Source: Nemania diffusa (taxonomy: Eukaryota > Ascomycota > Sordariomycetes > Xylariales > Xylariaceae). From it: DNA of 64,000 bases. This document shows positions 12,601-25,153 of the stretch, piece after piece (within the stretch, counting starts at the first letter, position 1; each line of letters opens with the position of its first letter). The translations under genes were made by a program, and so were the position numbers. The notes beneath the pieces are model-generated. The model was given only the letters and a program-made list of their open reading frames with translations. It was not told where the DNA came from and ran no database searches. Location of the stretch: positions 1,054,001 to 1,118,000 of the forward strand of contig JBBPUQ010000005.1 in the NCBI GenBank assembly GCA_038501195.1, read 5' to 3'.

Positions 12601-15600
12601 AGCTGTATCAGGCAGGTAAATCCTAGAATGTAATACCGTCAGGCCGATTAATGTTATGCCTTACCCAACTTCCATATCCAAGCTAGGCGTCTGGGCTGAC
12701 TTATAGTTTCGGTCACCGCATTTTGTCTTACCTCTAGTCAATGCCTGAACTATTCCGAGAATGTAGATCGCCTTCCAGTTAGCCTGGAGACGGAAGTCGT
12801 TGGCGCGGATTGATGCACTAGACATTAGGGATCGCCCTTACTGAGTTACACACCCCTAATCAAGATTGTGATCGAAGCGCGCAAGAAATAACTGTTGGTT
12901 TTTTCCACTCAACCTTAGCATACAAGTCCTAACATCTTATTTAGTTAGTTAACCGAATGAATTGATTAGAGCAGCACAGCGCTGCATGGTGAGTGGATGA
13001 AGTACGGAGATGCATCCTTCTGGGCTTCCTTGTGGGTCAGGAACTGGCTTAGCCTCAAAGGCAATTCAGCTAGCTGTTGGCCTCACATGAAATGAAATTG
13101 TCAATACCGGCCACATGGCTCGGTCCCACCTGCGCCGAGGCAGTGCGTGTAGACTAGCCATATGGGTTTAATTGCCAAGGAACTTGGTTAACTTTTCGTG
13201 ACAAGAGTTCCTATGCATAGCGATACAGTATACTTACCCCATTACTATTCTGCACAACACTCTGCTGAGCCAAACAGGCATTTGGGGCCCCTCCTGCCTC
13301 CCATATCTACCCTAGGTTACATTACAAGCGTGACTGCGGGGTGTTTAATCGTGATTAATTCTCCGGAGTGCGGGTTGGGCCTCCAGACATCCACTTGGGT
13401 GATACAGTTTCGCAATACCTGTCGCTGACTTTCAACTTCTTGAATCAATATCTGAATTTTTATTGTTACTGCCTCATCTCTGCCGGCAAGGAAAACGAGA
13501 GTCACGCTGAAACCGTACTTTCATGAGTTTTATCGTCTTATTCTCAGCACATTTCGTTCTACCACACGGTGTGTAGGAAATTCGAAGGCAAAGTTCCCTA
13601 AGTTTGTTACTGGTATTGAATTCATTTGTGCGTCAGATGACTAGAGTGATAACAGATCTGGCGTCATTCTCCAGTTCCAATAGATGGCTATATCTATTAG
13701 TGACGATCGAATATATCCCGCTAGAGAACTTATTGAAGTACTCTCTAGTCAGGACTGAAGATATTCCTTTTTGCTAGCTATATAGTACTGTGCTAGGTAC
13801 ATTGTGTAGTGCGTATCACCTGACTCTGTACCCTTCATCGTGAGGCTAACAAGATATAACGTTATCTAGGTAGTTATTTTGAAAAAAGTTTCCAAGTTTA
13901 CTGTTTCTAAAGTACCCTTCATAGATCCAACGAAAGGTAATTATAAGTTTGCATATGGTAATTTGATAAGATAATGCGGAGTTAGTCGGCAATGATTTCA
14001 TTCTGTTGAAAATTCAGGATTAATTCACTGCACGGCTGTCATGGTCCCATATATGAGCGCTACAAACTTTAAAGGCATCCACCTTGATAACGTTCTCCTG
14101 TTGACAATGTTGTAGTTTACTGTTGCAGTTTCATAGCAACTACTTATGACCCTTTCTTTCTGTCTCTAGTTAATTTACTGTATCTAGCAACTAGAGATTA
14201 ATCTTGTAGGACCAACGGAGAAACAACCGGCTCAGAAATATTATCTATATACATGACTTTGCTGGATTAAATTTAAGAAATAGATGACGATGGCATATCA
14301 GTCTCCTAATGTCAAGGTGAGCTTCTCCGACAATAAACTAGAATGATATCACATGTTCGGATTCACTCATTTCAATTTGCAGTACATAAATTGGACTAGG
14401 TCCTCCAGGCTAATTTAGGGAGCCTTCCACCCCAAGTCTCACAAGAAACAAGTATTCGGAGGAAACGTACCAATAGCATTCATTTTGAGTCTGCACAAAG
14501 GTGCTTTGCATACACGTCTTATCTTCCACTTCACAGAAGCTAATCAAACTGTACCACCCGAGGGTCGAGATTAGGAACATGAACAAAGCCCCGAGCACTC
14601 TCCACCTTGATAAAGGCTACATTTAACCTATGCATGTGGAACTCGCAGTCCTAAGAATAGTAACTCTCGGTACTGAGGGCGGCAAGTAACCCAATTGGTT
14701 ACTTATATTACCACTTCTTTGACGTCAGCTGCACCTGATCGTATCAACGGAGCTTCTTGATTTGAGGGATGTGAAAGGTTCTGAGGTCGATAGGTAGGTT
14801 CTAGCTTGCCGTATGATACTAAAAATACCTATTCTTTGATTATAGTCGAGTAATTAGATGGCCAAGTGTATTATTCTAACTAGAAGACAACTATTATCTT
14901 GACTCGTACTCGTACTATCCCGTAAGGCAGCTCGTGATGGTGCTTAGCCTAGCACAGCATAGTGCCGGGTAGTCAGTACGGGTAATAATGGAGCTACGAA
15001 CTTAAACAAAACAATGGAGGGTGGCTGAGGTGAGGCACCCTGTTAACAGGCAACAGTATTGTCGCCCATCCGATACGCACGCATAAATTTGCATGCTAGA
15101 TTCTGTTCCTATCACACCGCAGGCCATTGCGTTGTGTCGCTTTCTTGCCCCGTGTCACGGGCTAGACCACCAGTCCATGCGGATTCGTTTCATGCCGGCC
15201 AAGCCCTGATACACCAACTTCATGCACCCCAACGCTTTCTCAATGCACGCGCCGACCATTATGAACCCGCCATCCGAAGCCTCTGGTCGTATTCATGAGA
15301 CGCGGCCGCAGTCTAAAGCTCGACCGCAGCTACGGTATCCCCGGAGCAAGCCCCCTTCGAGGAGTGTTACCGGACCTTCGTACATCTGCGGTCCGCCCGA
15401 CATCTAATTCCTTTGCTCGCAAGCATGCGCCTCGACCGTTGCCGTCGCATTCCGGTTATCGTCCCCGTTGTCGCTGCGACCGCGCCTCTACCGCGCTCCC
15501 TCTGGGCCTACCCAGCCTCCAGACGTCGTTACCACCGACCCGCAGCACACGTATAGCTATGGAAGCCAGCCATAGAATACATTGAAAACATACGCAGCTC

Positions 15601-17222
15601 GAGCGCAAGGAACAGGGCAACCCCGTCTATACCGGCCGGAATCCCAGTAGTGGATACATACTACGTCGGTCGGCTCTCGTGCAGCCCAAGGAAAAGGACC
15701 GTCTCCACGAACAGGGATACAAACTTTTGGCGATTGCTTCCAAACCCTTACGGGGTCAAAATCTAGAGCAAGGATCCAGGCCAGATATCTCGCAAACACT
15801 TTGCCTTCTCGGAGCTACCAATCGAACTTCAGAGGCCAGCTTGAGGCCGATCCATATATTCCTCGATGAACCTCGATATCCGTCGGTGCCGGAAAGCGCG
15901 TGCAACGAGCAGTGCTAGCTAGGTGCTCGCATGCTATAGCTTGTTCAAAATCTCCCACCGCTGCGTGATCCGGCTTCGACGGGAATTAGTCTCTCGAATC
16001 CGGGAAGTAGTACGAGTTAGACACACACCAAGGCTATGCATATCACATCTCTCTCCGGGCCTTCGAATGCGATTTCCGCGACCAAGTTAGGCCCATTTTC
16101 TCCGTTGTACACGAACGAGCTTCGTGCCGATAATTTACCATCGAATTATAAGAGGATATTGCTCTTAATCCGACGCATAACCAGGTTGCTACGCCTCGGC
16201 CGTATACTTATACGATCGTTATCGTCTCAAAAGCATAGCACCTCAAAAGACGAGCGACGAATAGGGGCAAGACATAACAGCCAGATGCCTGACAAGGTGA
16301 GTGGGTTTGCGCAGGTGAAAAATAACTTTATAAATGGACACCCAAACATTTTCGGGTGTGTATTAGCAGTACTACTAACAATAGGCACTGATCGAGGCTA
16401 GATCTACTTATTGACAAACTTGATCTACAGAACATAGTTATGTGCGTTTTAGTTCTCTTCTATCGTGTACAGATACCTTTAATACTGGAGGAATATGAAC
16501 GACGCCGTTCTTCCCTCGTCAGACCTGTATAGTATAAACCTAGCTGCAGCATGCCACTATAGCTTCCATAAGACTCCAATACCCTACATACAATGCAGAT
16601 ATCCACTAGCCTTTACTATACTACATTCATATCCCTAGCCTATCGAGACTGTGTGGACGATACTATGCGGCTCTTACCTTCGAACGCTATAAGCAGCCGT
16701 GTAGCATATTCACTATGCCTTCTCACGACGAGAGACATAACAACAAGCTTTGACTGCTAAGTTAGGATTTGTATGCATCCTAACCACGTATGTTAGGTTA
16801 GGTAGTTTATATTCAGAATTACCACCCGATATTATCCTTAATATCTCCATTGTCCGAACCCTCTTACCTCTTCTCCCTATATCCTATTGACAGACATATG
16901 AATGCGTAGACTTCAATTCTTACGAACTCTTAACCAGATACAACGAGAGCATGTAGGCTAGCCAGTTATGACGATAGCGAGACACTAAACTACAGTGATG
17001 CCTCCCTCTGTATTTGACATAACCGACCCTCAACGCTCCACATTAGAGGTTAGGTACTGCGTAAGTCATCTCCCCAGCTTAAAATCATGACCTTTTCTTT
17101 TCGCTCGCTTTCCCATTGCTGTCACCGCCTAGTCTGGGATCGAGTCTAGACTAAAGTCTAGCGCGGGTCTGCGGTAAATCAAATCAAATCTAAGCAAGCG
17201 GAGACTATAGCGGTGTGTGATT
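9631..17222. other. gene-poor region with scattered ORF remnants
   Basis: About 7.6 kb without a convincing gene. At 10,165-11,335 normal-GC sequence carries short minus-strand frames, one including an acidic run encoded by a CTT repeat near 10,545-10,560, but no domain. From 11,340 to 15,050 the sequence is A+T-rich and closed in all frames. At 15,059-16,401 a GC-richer island holds several broken frames rich in Pro, Arg and Ser. That could be an old gene or transposon remnant, but I cannot identify it. Confidence 0.4.
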
Positions 17223-17348
17223 CTAGGCGGTGGATGCTGCCACTGCGTCGAGAATGACGGCTGTGTAGATCAGTAGAGCCACCGAGAATGAGATCCAGCG
17301 CCAGCGCACCTCCAAGTACGTAGCGAAACGCAGGATGGTTCCCTTCAT
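17223..17348 (-). pseudogene. possible DUF3176-like C-terminal fragment
   Basis: A 41-codon minus-strand frame ending at TAG encodes RFATYLEVRWRWISFSVALL, then a short hydrophobic tail. It resembles the C-terminal pattern of fungal DUF3176 membrane proteins (an aromatic V-R-W-x-W block followed by one transmembrane helix). The sequence upstream on the same strand is closed by stops, so at most a relic remains. The match is short and rests on pattern memory. Confidence 0.28.
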
Positions 17349-19117
17349 AGGCTTGAGTCTCTCGGGCTATCGTTAGTGTGCACGTAGTCAGTCACGAAGT
17401 TAGTCTCACATCGCTTCTCGGCAACGTGGCATTCAGCCCCCGGAACAGAGTCTCGCAATCTTTCGGCACGACAAGTTGCTAGGTGGAGGGGTCAATCACT
17501 GAAGACAGAATCATCGGTAAGCCTCTAAATACGGTAAGCGTTGAGCGTAGTCGGTTTTTCTAGAGCTATCACAGGGAGTCCTAAGCATCTTGCGACATTG
17601 TAGTCCGGGAGATAGCCTAGAGGCCCCGTTATCGAAAGCTTAGGCCATTAGAGTTACGCGATACACACTAAGAGTACCGAAACAAGTGTTGTTTTAAAGA
17701 GAACTGTATATATCGAAAGTAAAGCGTTGATCAACACATGAAATAGCCGTTACGGCAGCGGCTTGTTAGTGTACAGAAAGAGGGTGAGGACTGTGGTAAG
17801 AAGGAGATGAAGGCTTTAGACACTAGATGGCCTCCGGTTTCCAGCCTCCAACAATGGTTTTTACCATTGAGGCACTATCATTTGCGTATTTCTCGGATGC
17901 TATATTGGAGTTATCTCTGGAAATTCTTATGATAAACCTTATTGTTTATATATACTGTAGGGTGAGGGTTTCGTCTTCTTACTTGAAGATGCCTCCTGTG
18001 AAGTAGGCCGTAATGAGAAAGCGTTGCACATCCGCAGGGCATAGCACGGCCACGATGCTTACACACCTTGAATAGGAGGCTGTTTCAAAAAAACCAGATA
18101 TGCCACAAATAAGTTGCCCGCATTCTTTCAACATTTCGACTGCTTATTTCGTTCTCATTTATTTTTACGTACAATTATGAAATATCTTTTGAAGGAATAC
18201 GACTAAGCCCAGTATGCAAGTTAAATGTAAAACCCCCCACGCTCCTCTTCTGAGCTTGTAACCAAGGCTTCGACCACCACCACACCGAAATCCTTTTACG
18301 CTACGATATATCACCTTAAACAATAGACATTTAGATAAAAAGGCCACGCAGTTAGATAACCATCCCACCGACCAGCATATAGTAAGCGTACACAGTCATA
18401 GATGGGTGAGTTGTTTTCAATATCGGACTTCTCAGGAAACCTAAGGAGACTAAATGGTTGTTGGACATAGTTATGGTACATCTACGAAGGCCTTTGAAAG
18501 ATCTAAGAGAGAGAATGAGCGCCTATTGGCTACTATTCTGACACCTAGATTAGACTTATATACCTTGAGTATTCCGACACCCCCAATAAACCAGCAATAT
18601 ATGTACTTATAATAATTTAGAAGGCAACCTCTGAAAGGTGTGGTAGTTAGTATATGCACGAGGGCTCTTATCTATGACAGCTTTTTATTTCGAGTAAGTT
18701 TGTAATCGCTGTAATAGTAAGCTACAATATGAGTAGTTATAGCAACGTTTATGATTATGAACATTATACCAATCAGACGAAGCTAAAAAGTCCCATTGTT
18801 TTAGTTCAGCATCCGATTAAATTCAAGCACTTATTTTTATTAATTAACTTTATGGCTACGCCGGCCCCGACTATCACGGTCTCTAAACTCTATAGTCACC
18901 TGCGGACGTCAATCAAACTCTTTTCAGGCAGCTATGTATTATAAGTTTGAGGCACACGAAACTTTCAAAGCGTAAAGAGGCTCAAGCCTTGAGACAAAAG
19001 AGACAACGTTGAAGTACTCTGAAGTTTTTTAGATTACATTTCTATAATTTTAGGTCGAGAGGGAAATGTGAGTTTCAATTCCAACAATATCATTATAAAT
19101 ATGTGGCGGTGCGTTGC

Positions 19118-19156
19118 GGCGCAAACTGTGGCTAGAGTATGGCGCAAACTGTGGCT
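19118..19156. repeat. 16-bp direct repeat in the BCS1-like gene promoter
   Basis: GGCGCAAACTGTGGCT occurs at 19118-19133 and again, identical, at 19141-19156, a spacing of 23 bp or about two helical turns. It lies about 290 bp before the ATG. Two identical same-face copies suggest a protein-binding site, but no factor is known. Confidence 0.5.
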
Positions 19157-19170
19157 TGGAAAACCTCGAG

Positions 19171-19189
19171 CCGAAATCCCGGATTTCGG
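19171..19189. promoter_or_regulatory. CCG...CGG palindrome
   Basis: CCGAAATCCCGGATTTCGG has perfect 9-bp arms around a central C. Zn(II)2Cys6 regulators of fungi bind inverted CGG/CCG triplets, so this is a candidate operator for the BCS1-like gene 250 bp downstream. It lies 15 bp after the 16-bp direct repeat pair. Function is inferred only. Confidence 0.4.
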
Positions 19190-19437
19190 GAGTCAGCTCT
19201 CACTCAGCCATTTGCGACACTGTCAAAAGTAATGGTGCCGGTTAATTTGGGTTAATCTATAATCTTCATGTCTCTCTTTAAATAGTAGTTCTTATTTTTC
19301 CTTCCTTCTTTCTTTCATGCGCCGGCGGAGCGCATTGCTCCCGAGCTGACTTTTCCTCGAGGAGCCGAGCTAGCCGAGCATATACAGCACGCGACTTGTT
19401 GCCTATACGACGAGTGTGGGGCTCAACAAAGATACGA

Positions 19438-20961
19438 ATGGCATTACCTTTCGAAGCTGAGGTTTTTGGCAGACATGGCCTCTTCGCGCCTCATATGCAG
19501 GACCTCGGCCTCATCAAGGACGCTCTGGAACGATGGGCCTCCGGGCTCGACATCACGCGCCTAGGTTCCCTCGCCGCATGTGTCAGCGTAGCTCCTGTGG
19601 CTTGGCGCTTCCTCAAAGCAGCTTGGAGCGAGTCATACAATTGGATACGGCAATTCTTCGTAGCCTCGGTCACCGTGCCGGGGCGAGATCCTCTGAACAG
19701 AAACGTCATGAGCTGGGTCATGACTAATATTGTACAATATCGCGGAATCCGATCCTTCACGGCGCGGACGCAGGTTCAGGCAGGGGACTTGACAGACAGG
19801 GCCGCGCTTTTGAAAAAGAAGCGAAGGGATGTCCAGTACCTCCCACATTTTGAGACCACCTTTTTCTGGCATGGGTCTTACCTGTATTTCATTTCGCGGT
19901 CTCTAGACAGCTTCCATGCGTCGATGAGCGACCCATCCTACGACGGTATCGGCGGCGAGGAGCTTACCCTTGGTTGTCTAGGATGGTCTACTGAGCCTAT
20001 TAAGAGACTCATCCAAACGTGTCAGGAGTATGCAGACAGGCAGACCGAGTTCTTTGTCATCATCTATTCTCGCGATCGGTATGGGATGTCATGGCAGCCT
20101 AAAGCTCGGAAGCCAATCCGGCGAGTCGACACGGTGCACTTCGATGACAGCTTGAAGCAAGAGCTACTTGCCGACATACGAAAATATCTTGACCCCAGCA
20201 CGAAGAGGCTTTACCAGAGTCGCAGTATGCCTTATCGGAGAGGCTATCTATTCTTCGGACCTCCAGGGACAGGGAAATCGTCGCTCTCTACAGCTATAGC
20301 CGGGGAATTTGGCCTCGATCTTTACGAGGTCAAGATACCATGTGTCGCAAGCGATCAAGACTTAGAACAGATGTTTCAGGAGATTCCTCCCCAGTGTATT
20401 GTGCTCCTCGAAGACGTTGATGCTATATGGACGGACCGCGATTCTGAGAAGGACGAGAGTCCAGCTGTTGCTCGGTCAAGCTGCACGCTCTCCGGCTTGC
20501 TAAATGTCCTAGATGGCGTGGGGTCGGCAGAGGGTAGGGTCGTGATCCTGACCACGAATAAACCAGACCGCCTTGACAGCGCTCTAGTGCGACCCGGGCG
20601 CGTCGACATGAAAGTGATGCTCGGCAATATCAGCCGAAAATCAGCGGAGCAGATGTTTATTCGGATGTTCACGCCGGACGTCGAGAGTTCGCCTCTTGTA
20701 TCCAAGGAGCAGTCTAATGCGATAGAGTCAAATGCGAAAACACCACCCGAATGCGAGAGGCTACAAGAACTTGCTCTGGAATTCTCATCGCAGATACCCG
20801 AAGATGCATTTACTCCGTCACAATTACAAGGCTTTTTTCAGCTTCACCTCAACAGCGCGACCGAAGCAGTAGCCAACATCTCAAGCTGGGTAGAAAGAGA
20901 ACTATCTAGGTCGTTCTCAGATGACGATATTTCAATCGTAAGCGAAGGGAAGACGTCATAA
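19438..20961 (+). CDS. BCS1-like mitochondrial-type AAA ATPase
   Basis: One uninterrupted frame of 507 residues. I use the ATG at 19438 (MALPFEAEVFG). The frame is open a little further upstream but has no other ATG. The N-terminal half matches the BCS1 N-terminal domain, with the typical RDPLNRNVMSWVMTN and YLPHFETTFFWHGSYL segments. The AAA domain follows: Walker A GPPGTGKSS at 274-282, Walker B VLLEDVDAIW at 322-331, then the sensor/arginine-finger region LTTNKPDRLDSALVRPGRVD. In yeast, Bcs1 inserts the Rieske protein into complex III. Filamentous fungi carry many BCS1-like paralogs of unknown role, and this intronless copy is more likely one of those than the housekeeping gene. A C-terminal tail of about 100 residues has no recognised domain. 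A putative promoter palindrome lies 250 bp upstream. Confidence 0.92.
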   Translation: MALPFEAEVFGRHGLFAPHMQDLGLIKDALERWASGLDITRLGSLAACVSVAPVAWRFLKAAWSESYNWIRQFFVASVTVPGRDPLNRNVMSWVMTNIVQYRGIRSFTARTQVQAGDLTDRAALLKKKRRDVQYLPHFETTFFWHGSYLYFISRSLDSFHASMSDPSYDGIGGEELTLGCLGWSTEPIKRLIQTCQEYADRQTEFFVIIYSRDRYGMSWQPKARKPIRRVDTVHFDDSLKQELLADIRKYLDPSTKRLYQSRSMPYRRGYLFFGPPGTGKSSLSTAIAGEFGLDLYEVKIPCVASDQDLEQMFQEIPPQCIVLLEDVDAIWTDRDSEKDESPAVARSSCTLSGLLNVLDGVGSAEGRVVILTTNKPDRLDSALVRPGRVDMKVMLGNISRKSAEQMFIRMFTPDVESSPLVSKEQSNAIESNAKTPPECERLQELALEFSSQIPEDAFTPSQLQGFFQLHLNSATEAVANISSWVERELSRSFSDDDISIVSEGKTS

Positions 20962-21517
20962 TTTAGGCGTGATGTATCGCATAAGCGTGAAGATGGATTG
21001 TACTATTTCTTTTGTATTGTATACTTGTCTTGTGTATGGAAGGTCATCGGCATCATCATGGTTAGATTGAGGTTATCAAGGGGGTATCAAGGCGCATTTA
21101 GAGCGGAAATGCGGTGAGTCCGACGCGATTGTCAGGTCTTGCCAAGGTTATCATTAATGGATTATAGATTATAGGCGATAGACTAGACTTTACTTATGTC
21201 CTTGGTGTCTATGCGAGTGTATACAGATCATCTTGATCACCAAATCTAATTTCTTTCCAAGGGTACGAGTATGGAGGATAATATCACGTTACGAGAGCGC
21301 ATGGTCAGCCAGGGATAGTGTGCAGCAAGATACAGCGACTTTGATTATTAAATTTATATAATCTAAGATTGAAACGAACGAGCTAAGGCTAAAGATATTC
21401 GTGAAGAAAGCATATCGGTAATTGAGAAGTGATGGCTTTTCATACTACCCTTGGGTATCCCTTGTATTTCCGATTTTCCCTTTTAGTTTGATCTACCAAT
21501 CCTCTTAAGTCAGAAGT
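20962..21517. other. intergenic region, no gene seen
   Basis: A 556-bp gap between the convergent BCS1-like and FMO genes. It is A+T-rich and holds the 3' ends of both transcripts. No motif is supported. Confidence 0.5.
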
Positions 21518-23501
21518 CTACTGCGCCTTCGGTGAATCTCTGGTACGCAGGTATTCGTCAACGAAACCGTTGAAGTCCTGGGGCTCGTAGGGGCTAAGGA
21601 GCTCCGACACGAAGTTCGACTTGCGGTGACTATCGAGTTTCAAGTCCTTGAAGATGGTATCGATATACTAAGAGGAAAGTTGTTAGTTACTCTAGCATGC
21701 AGTATGTAATTAGGCATTGAATCCTACCGAGATGAAGTCGTAAAGTGAGTAGGTATGATTCATTCCCTGATTGAGGTACCTCTTGCGAGTCCAAGTGTTC
21801 CAGAGAGACACCTCCTTCGCCATCGTGTCCACATCTGGCAACTCGATTTCTCCAAGCAGGTATAGGATAGCCCATAACGACTGCACTTCTGAGACGAGGG
21901 GAGTCTGGACTGTATGGATTTGTCCGAGTATGGCGAGGGACCTGTCACCCTTTTCGGCCATAGACACCGGAACGACACGTCGATAGAGATTCCATCTCTT
22001 CTGGAGGGCAGGATTGGTTGTCTTTGAATACTTCTGCTTTGGGGGGTTGGCGAGGAAGGGTAGTTTCTCGTCTACGGCCTTGTCAGCTACCTCGTAGTAG
22101 CTTTTCCAGTCGATATCCTGAGCTTCTGGGGAAGCCTCGATGTTGGCCTTATAAGATGGGAGGCCAATCATGGCTTTGTGCTGGCTGTCGAAAATCCCAA
22201 AATGGTCACCCCAGCCAGTACACATGACCATGTAATCAGCGGTAACCGGGTCCGACGATTCGAACTTGACGGCGTTGCCTTTGATTTCCTCCACTACATC
22301 CCTGCGAATTGAGAGGTTCGGGCCATGTAGTGTCGGCCAGAAATCAGGAAGTGTGACGAGTCCCAGTCCAGAGCTGGCCCAGAAGACACTAGTTGGTTGA
22401 CTTAGCACTTGTCTATGTTCCGCACAACTCTTGCTACAGGAGATTTACCTTTGACGATCAATTTCGGGCTTGAGTAGAGACACGTGATCCCCTTTCGAGT
22501 AGCCGGCATGGAATGAACTGTTGAAATCGAGAAAATCCCAGAATCGGCCAACAACCCATCGGCCTGGGCGAGTCTTGTGAAACGCTTTATACAGCAGACC
22601 CTCAGTATTTAAGATAGAGGGACTGAGGTGGGACATGAGTCGCGTCGAGGCGAAGGCAATCGCGTTAATCACGTTTAGCACTTTATATGGCAGAATGCTA
22701 AGGGGCCCGCCGCCTTCACGGCGAATCGCCCAGGTGACTTTCTTGCCCATCTTAAGAAGCAAGTATACAGCATCGTATGCGGACTTAGCAGCACCAACGA
22801 CAACCACTTCTTTGATCGATTCATCACCAATCTGTTGATAATGCGTGCCAAGGTCACGAGAGTGTATTACAGGCAGTGAGCTTGCCGATAGGTCTAGGTC
22901 AGGGAGAGAAGGAATAGACGTGACACCTGTGGCTACTAGGAGCTTCTCCGTCTCAATCACCTCATCAGTACCTTTCAGCGACAGTCGCCAGCGCCCATCG
23001 ACTTGTTTGGCATCCGTGACAAATGTATTGAACCGTATACGACGCAACAGGTCGTGGTCTTCGGCATACTTTTGCATGTAGTCATGTATCATATCACCTG
23101 TCACCCTCGGATCTTTGGTATTCCCACCATTCCGCGGCATGGGGGTGTCTGAGTAGTTGAATAGCTTCCGACCGTGTCAACAGGCGATATTGATTTGGAC
23201 GGCGTCTTGTGGTTTTGGGAGCTAACTTACGCCATGTCGGACCTGCGCTACTAGATTTGGATACAACCGATCTTTGCTCCATACTCCCCCAACTGTGTTA
23301 TCAGAGTCGATAACAATCAGCCTCGTCGATGGTCGTAGTCGGAGATATGTCCTAGCCGCAACTAGCCCGTACCAGCCTGCACGACATGTTAGTAATAAGG
23401 TTACATTCTAGGACTAGAATTGAACGTCATTCAATGCCATTCATTCCCTTACCCGCGCCGATGATGGCCACATCAACTTGTGGTATGTCGTCGGTTTGCA
23501 T
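21518..23501 (-). CDS. FAD/NADPH-dependent monooxygenase (FMO/BVMO-like)
   Basis: Five exons on the minus strand: 23501-23453, 23376-23231, 23164-22449, 22388-21728 and 21667-21518. The introns are 60-76 nt, and every join keeps frame, giving 573 residues. The FAD-binding GAGWYG is at residues 15-20 and is created by splicing exon 1 to exon 2. LFNYSDTPMP, typical of fungal FMOs, opens exon 3. An ATG-type motif (LVATGVTSIPSLPDL) and the NADPH-binding block VVVVGAAKSAYDAVYLL (about 184-200) follow. The second Rossmann motif reads GAAKSA, and the FMO fingerprint region reads VIHSRDLG without the usual FxG. The enzyme should catalyse N-, S- or Baeyer-Villiger-type oxygenation, or epoxidation, of a small molecule in the cytosol. 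It lies beside a membrane-protein gene and a reducing PKS, so tailoring of the polyketide is the likely role. The exact chemistry cannot be told. Confidence 0.92.
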
Positions 23502-25153
23502 GTTTCTAAATGCGATATTTGTCTTGGATTTAAGCTGATTCTCGTAGTTTTATTGGCCAGAACCTGTCTGACCCGAAGCTCTGGTTCCTGATATGTATTT
23601 ATCACAGTACCGAGCCGATGGTTCGCAACAGACCCGAGGTTATGGTTGTTGACATCAATTGTGGGCAAGCCCGATGTCTTGGTTCGAGAGGCAAATCATA
23701 CGATTATGACCCGACGCTTTGGCCCTTACGATGTTCTAGAATGGTAGGTATTCAAATCGGTCCCGGAATCATTTCTGGTGGCCCGTATGGTAACCGCACG
23801 GTGCCAGCGTGCCAGAACCCGATAGGCATACGAAGTATACAGGTATGCCTAGCTGTGTAAGCATTACATATTCTTTACAGATTGACACCAAAAAGCGGCG
23901 ATCATATACGCCACATATTTCACCGTCACAATCTTCACGATCGTCACAGTTCCGCGGGCAACACAATATTACCCAACACAAGGCCCAACACGAGACCCAG
24001 CATAACACCCAACACCTTCCTATCATAGTGCATTGCAAAATGCGGGTTCGAGAGGGTACCAGCCGATGAGGTGGCACTGATAAAGGACTTTGCATATGGT
24101 CCTGCTATGTAATAGGCACGACGCCCCAACCCTCGCCTATCTGCTGTGTGTTGGTGTACATTTTGGTAACGAGCGATTTCTACTAGGTATATACCGGAAG
24201 GAGCGCCGTGATGCACACATAACGCATACAACACGCAGTCCTAGCATCTTAATGGGAATAACTATAGGAAAGCGGAACGTTGGTGTGTACACATACATAG
24301 GTACATGCAGGACAGTTTCCGGCGGTGAAGCATCGAGTTCAAATGGGCCACTGTTAACCAACGTGCTGGGATTCTAACGAATTTTTTCTATTTCACCGCA
24401 TTAAACACGTAATTGTGCCGAGAATCTAATTTCGGTATCTGTTAGCTATCACCAATTGACAAGTGACAGGACAGGGCTTATTCGCAAGAACGCGCCACCT
24501 CTGCCGACAAGCTGGGTTTTCATTCTGACACATCGTCTTCCGTGCAGGCTTACCCCTGCTGTCGTTCAGTGGGCGTGACATGCTGGAGAAATGGAAAGAG
24601 GACAGAAGATAATTACCCAGCATCCGAGGAGCTTTGACTTGACATCGTGAGAGATTAAACGTCGCCCAACTCCACTAGACGAGAATTGTCTTTCGTACAC
24701 GTGTATGCCGATCTAGTAGAGTCGTAGCGGAGAGGTGGTGAACTAGAGTTAGATCTCTGGGTCGAAATGTAACGGTGGGATCCTGGCTCCATCCAGACGT
24801 ATGACATACAGGGTTGCATACGCTAGATACGGGAGACTACTACTTTAGGAGCTGAATTAATTAATTCTTACTGGTAGGCACTCCCAATGTGGACTGGGGA
24901 TTTTCCTCGACCCTGGTTCATGCATCTGCATAGAGGTATAAGAGCCATAATAATCAGCAAACTAGTGCCAGCACTTTGTACATGGAAGCACCGACTTCAC
25001 TGCATGCGCCGAGCGAGGTGACTGACCAACGGTTATGGTATTGACGTATTGACTGAGTTTTCTGGGGTCATTCTGCAAGCTGCGTAAACTAAACGTTCAT
25101 GCACATTACCTAAACTAAAAACAAACATGAAAATCCTAATCCACATCCCATAC
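23502..25153. other. intergenic region, no gene seen
   Basis: About 1.65 kb upstream of the FMO gene. Short overlapping frames at 23,770-24,380 have no domain; part of this is a CAACAC-rich imperfect repeat near 23,960-24,010. No gene is supported. Confidence 0.5.

Larger units (their letters stand above)
17349..19437. other. intergenic region upstream of the BCS1-like gene
   Basis: About 2.1 kb of mostly A+T-rich sequence with no gene. The last 350 bases are GC-richer and contain a direct repeat and a palindrome listed separately, a likely promoter of the following gene. Confidence 0.5.
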
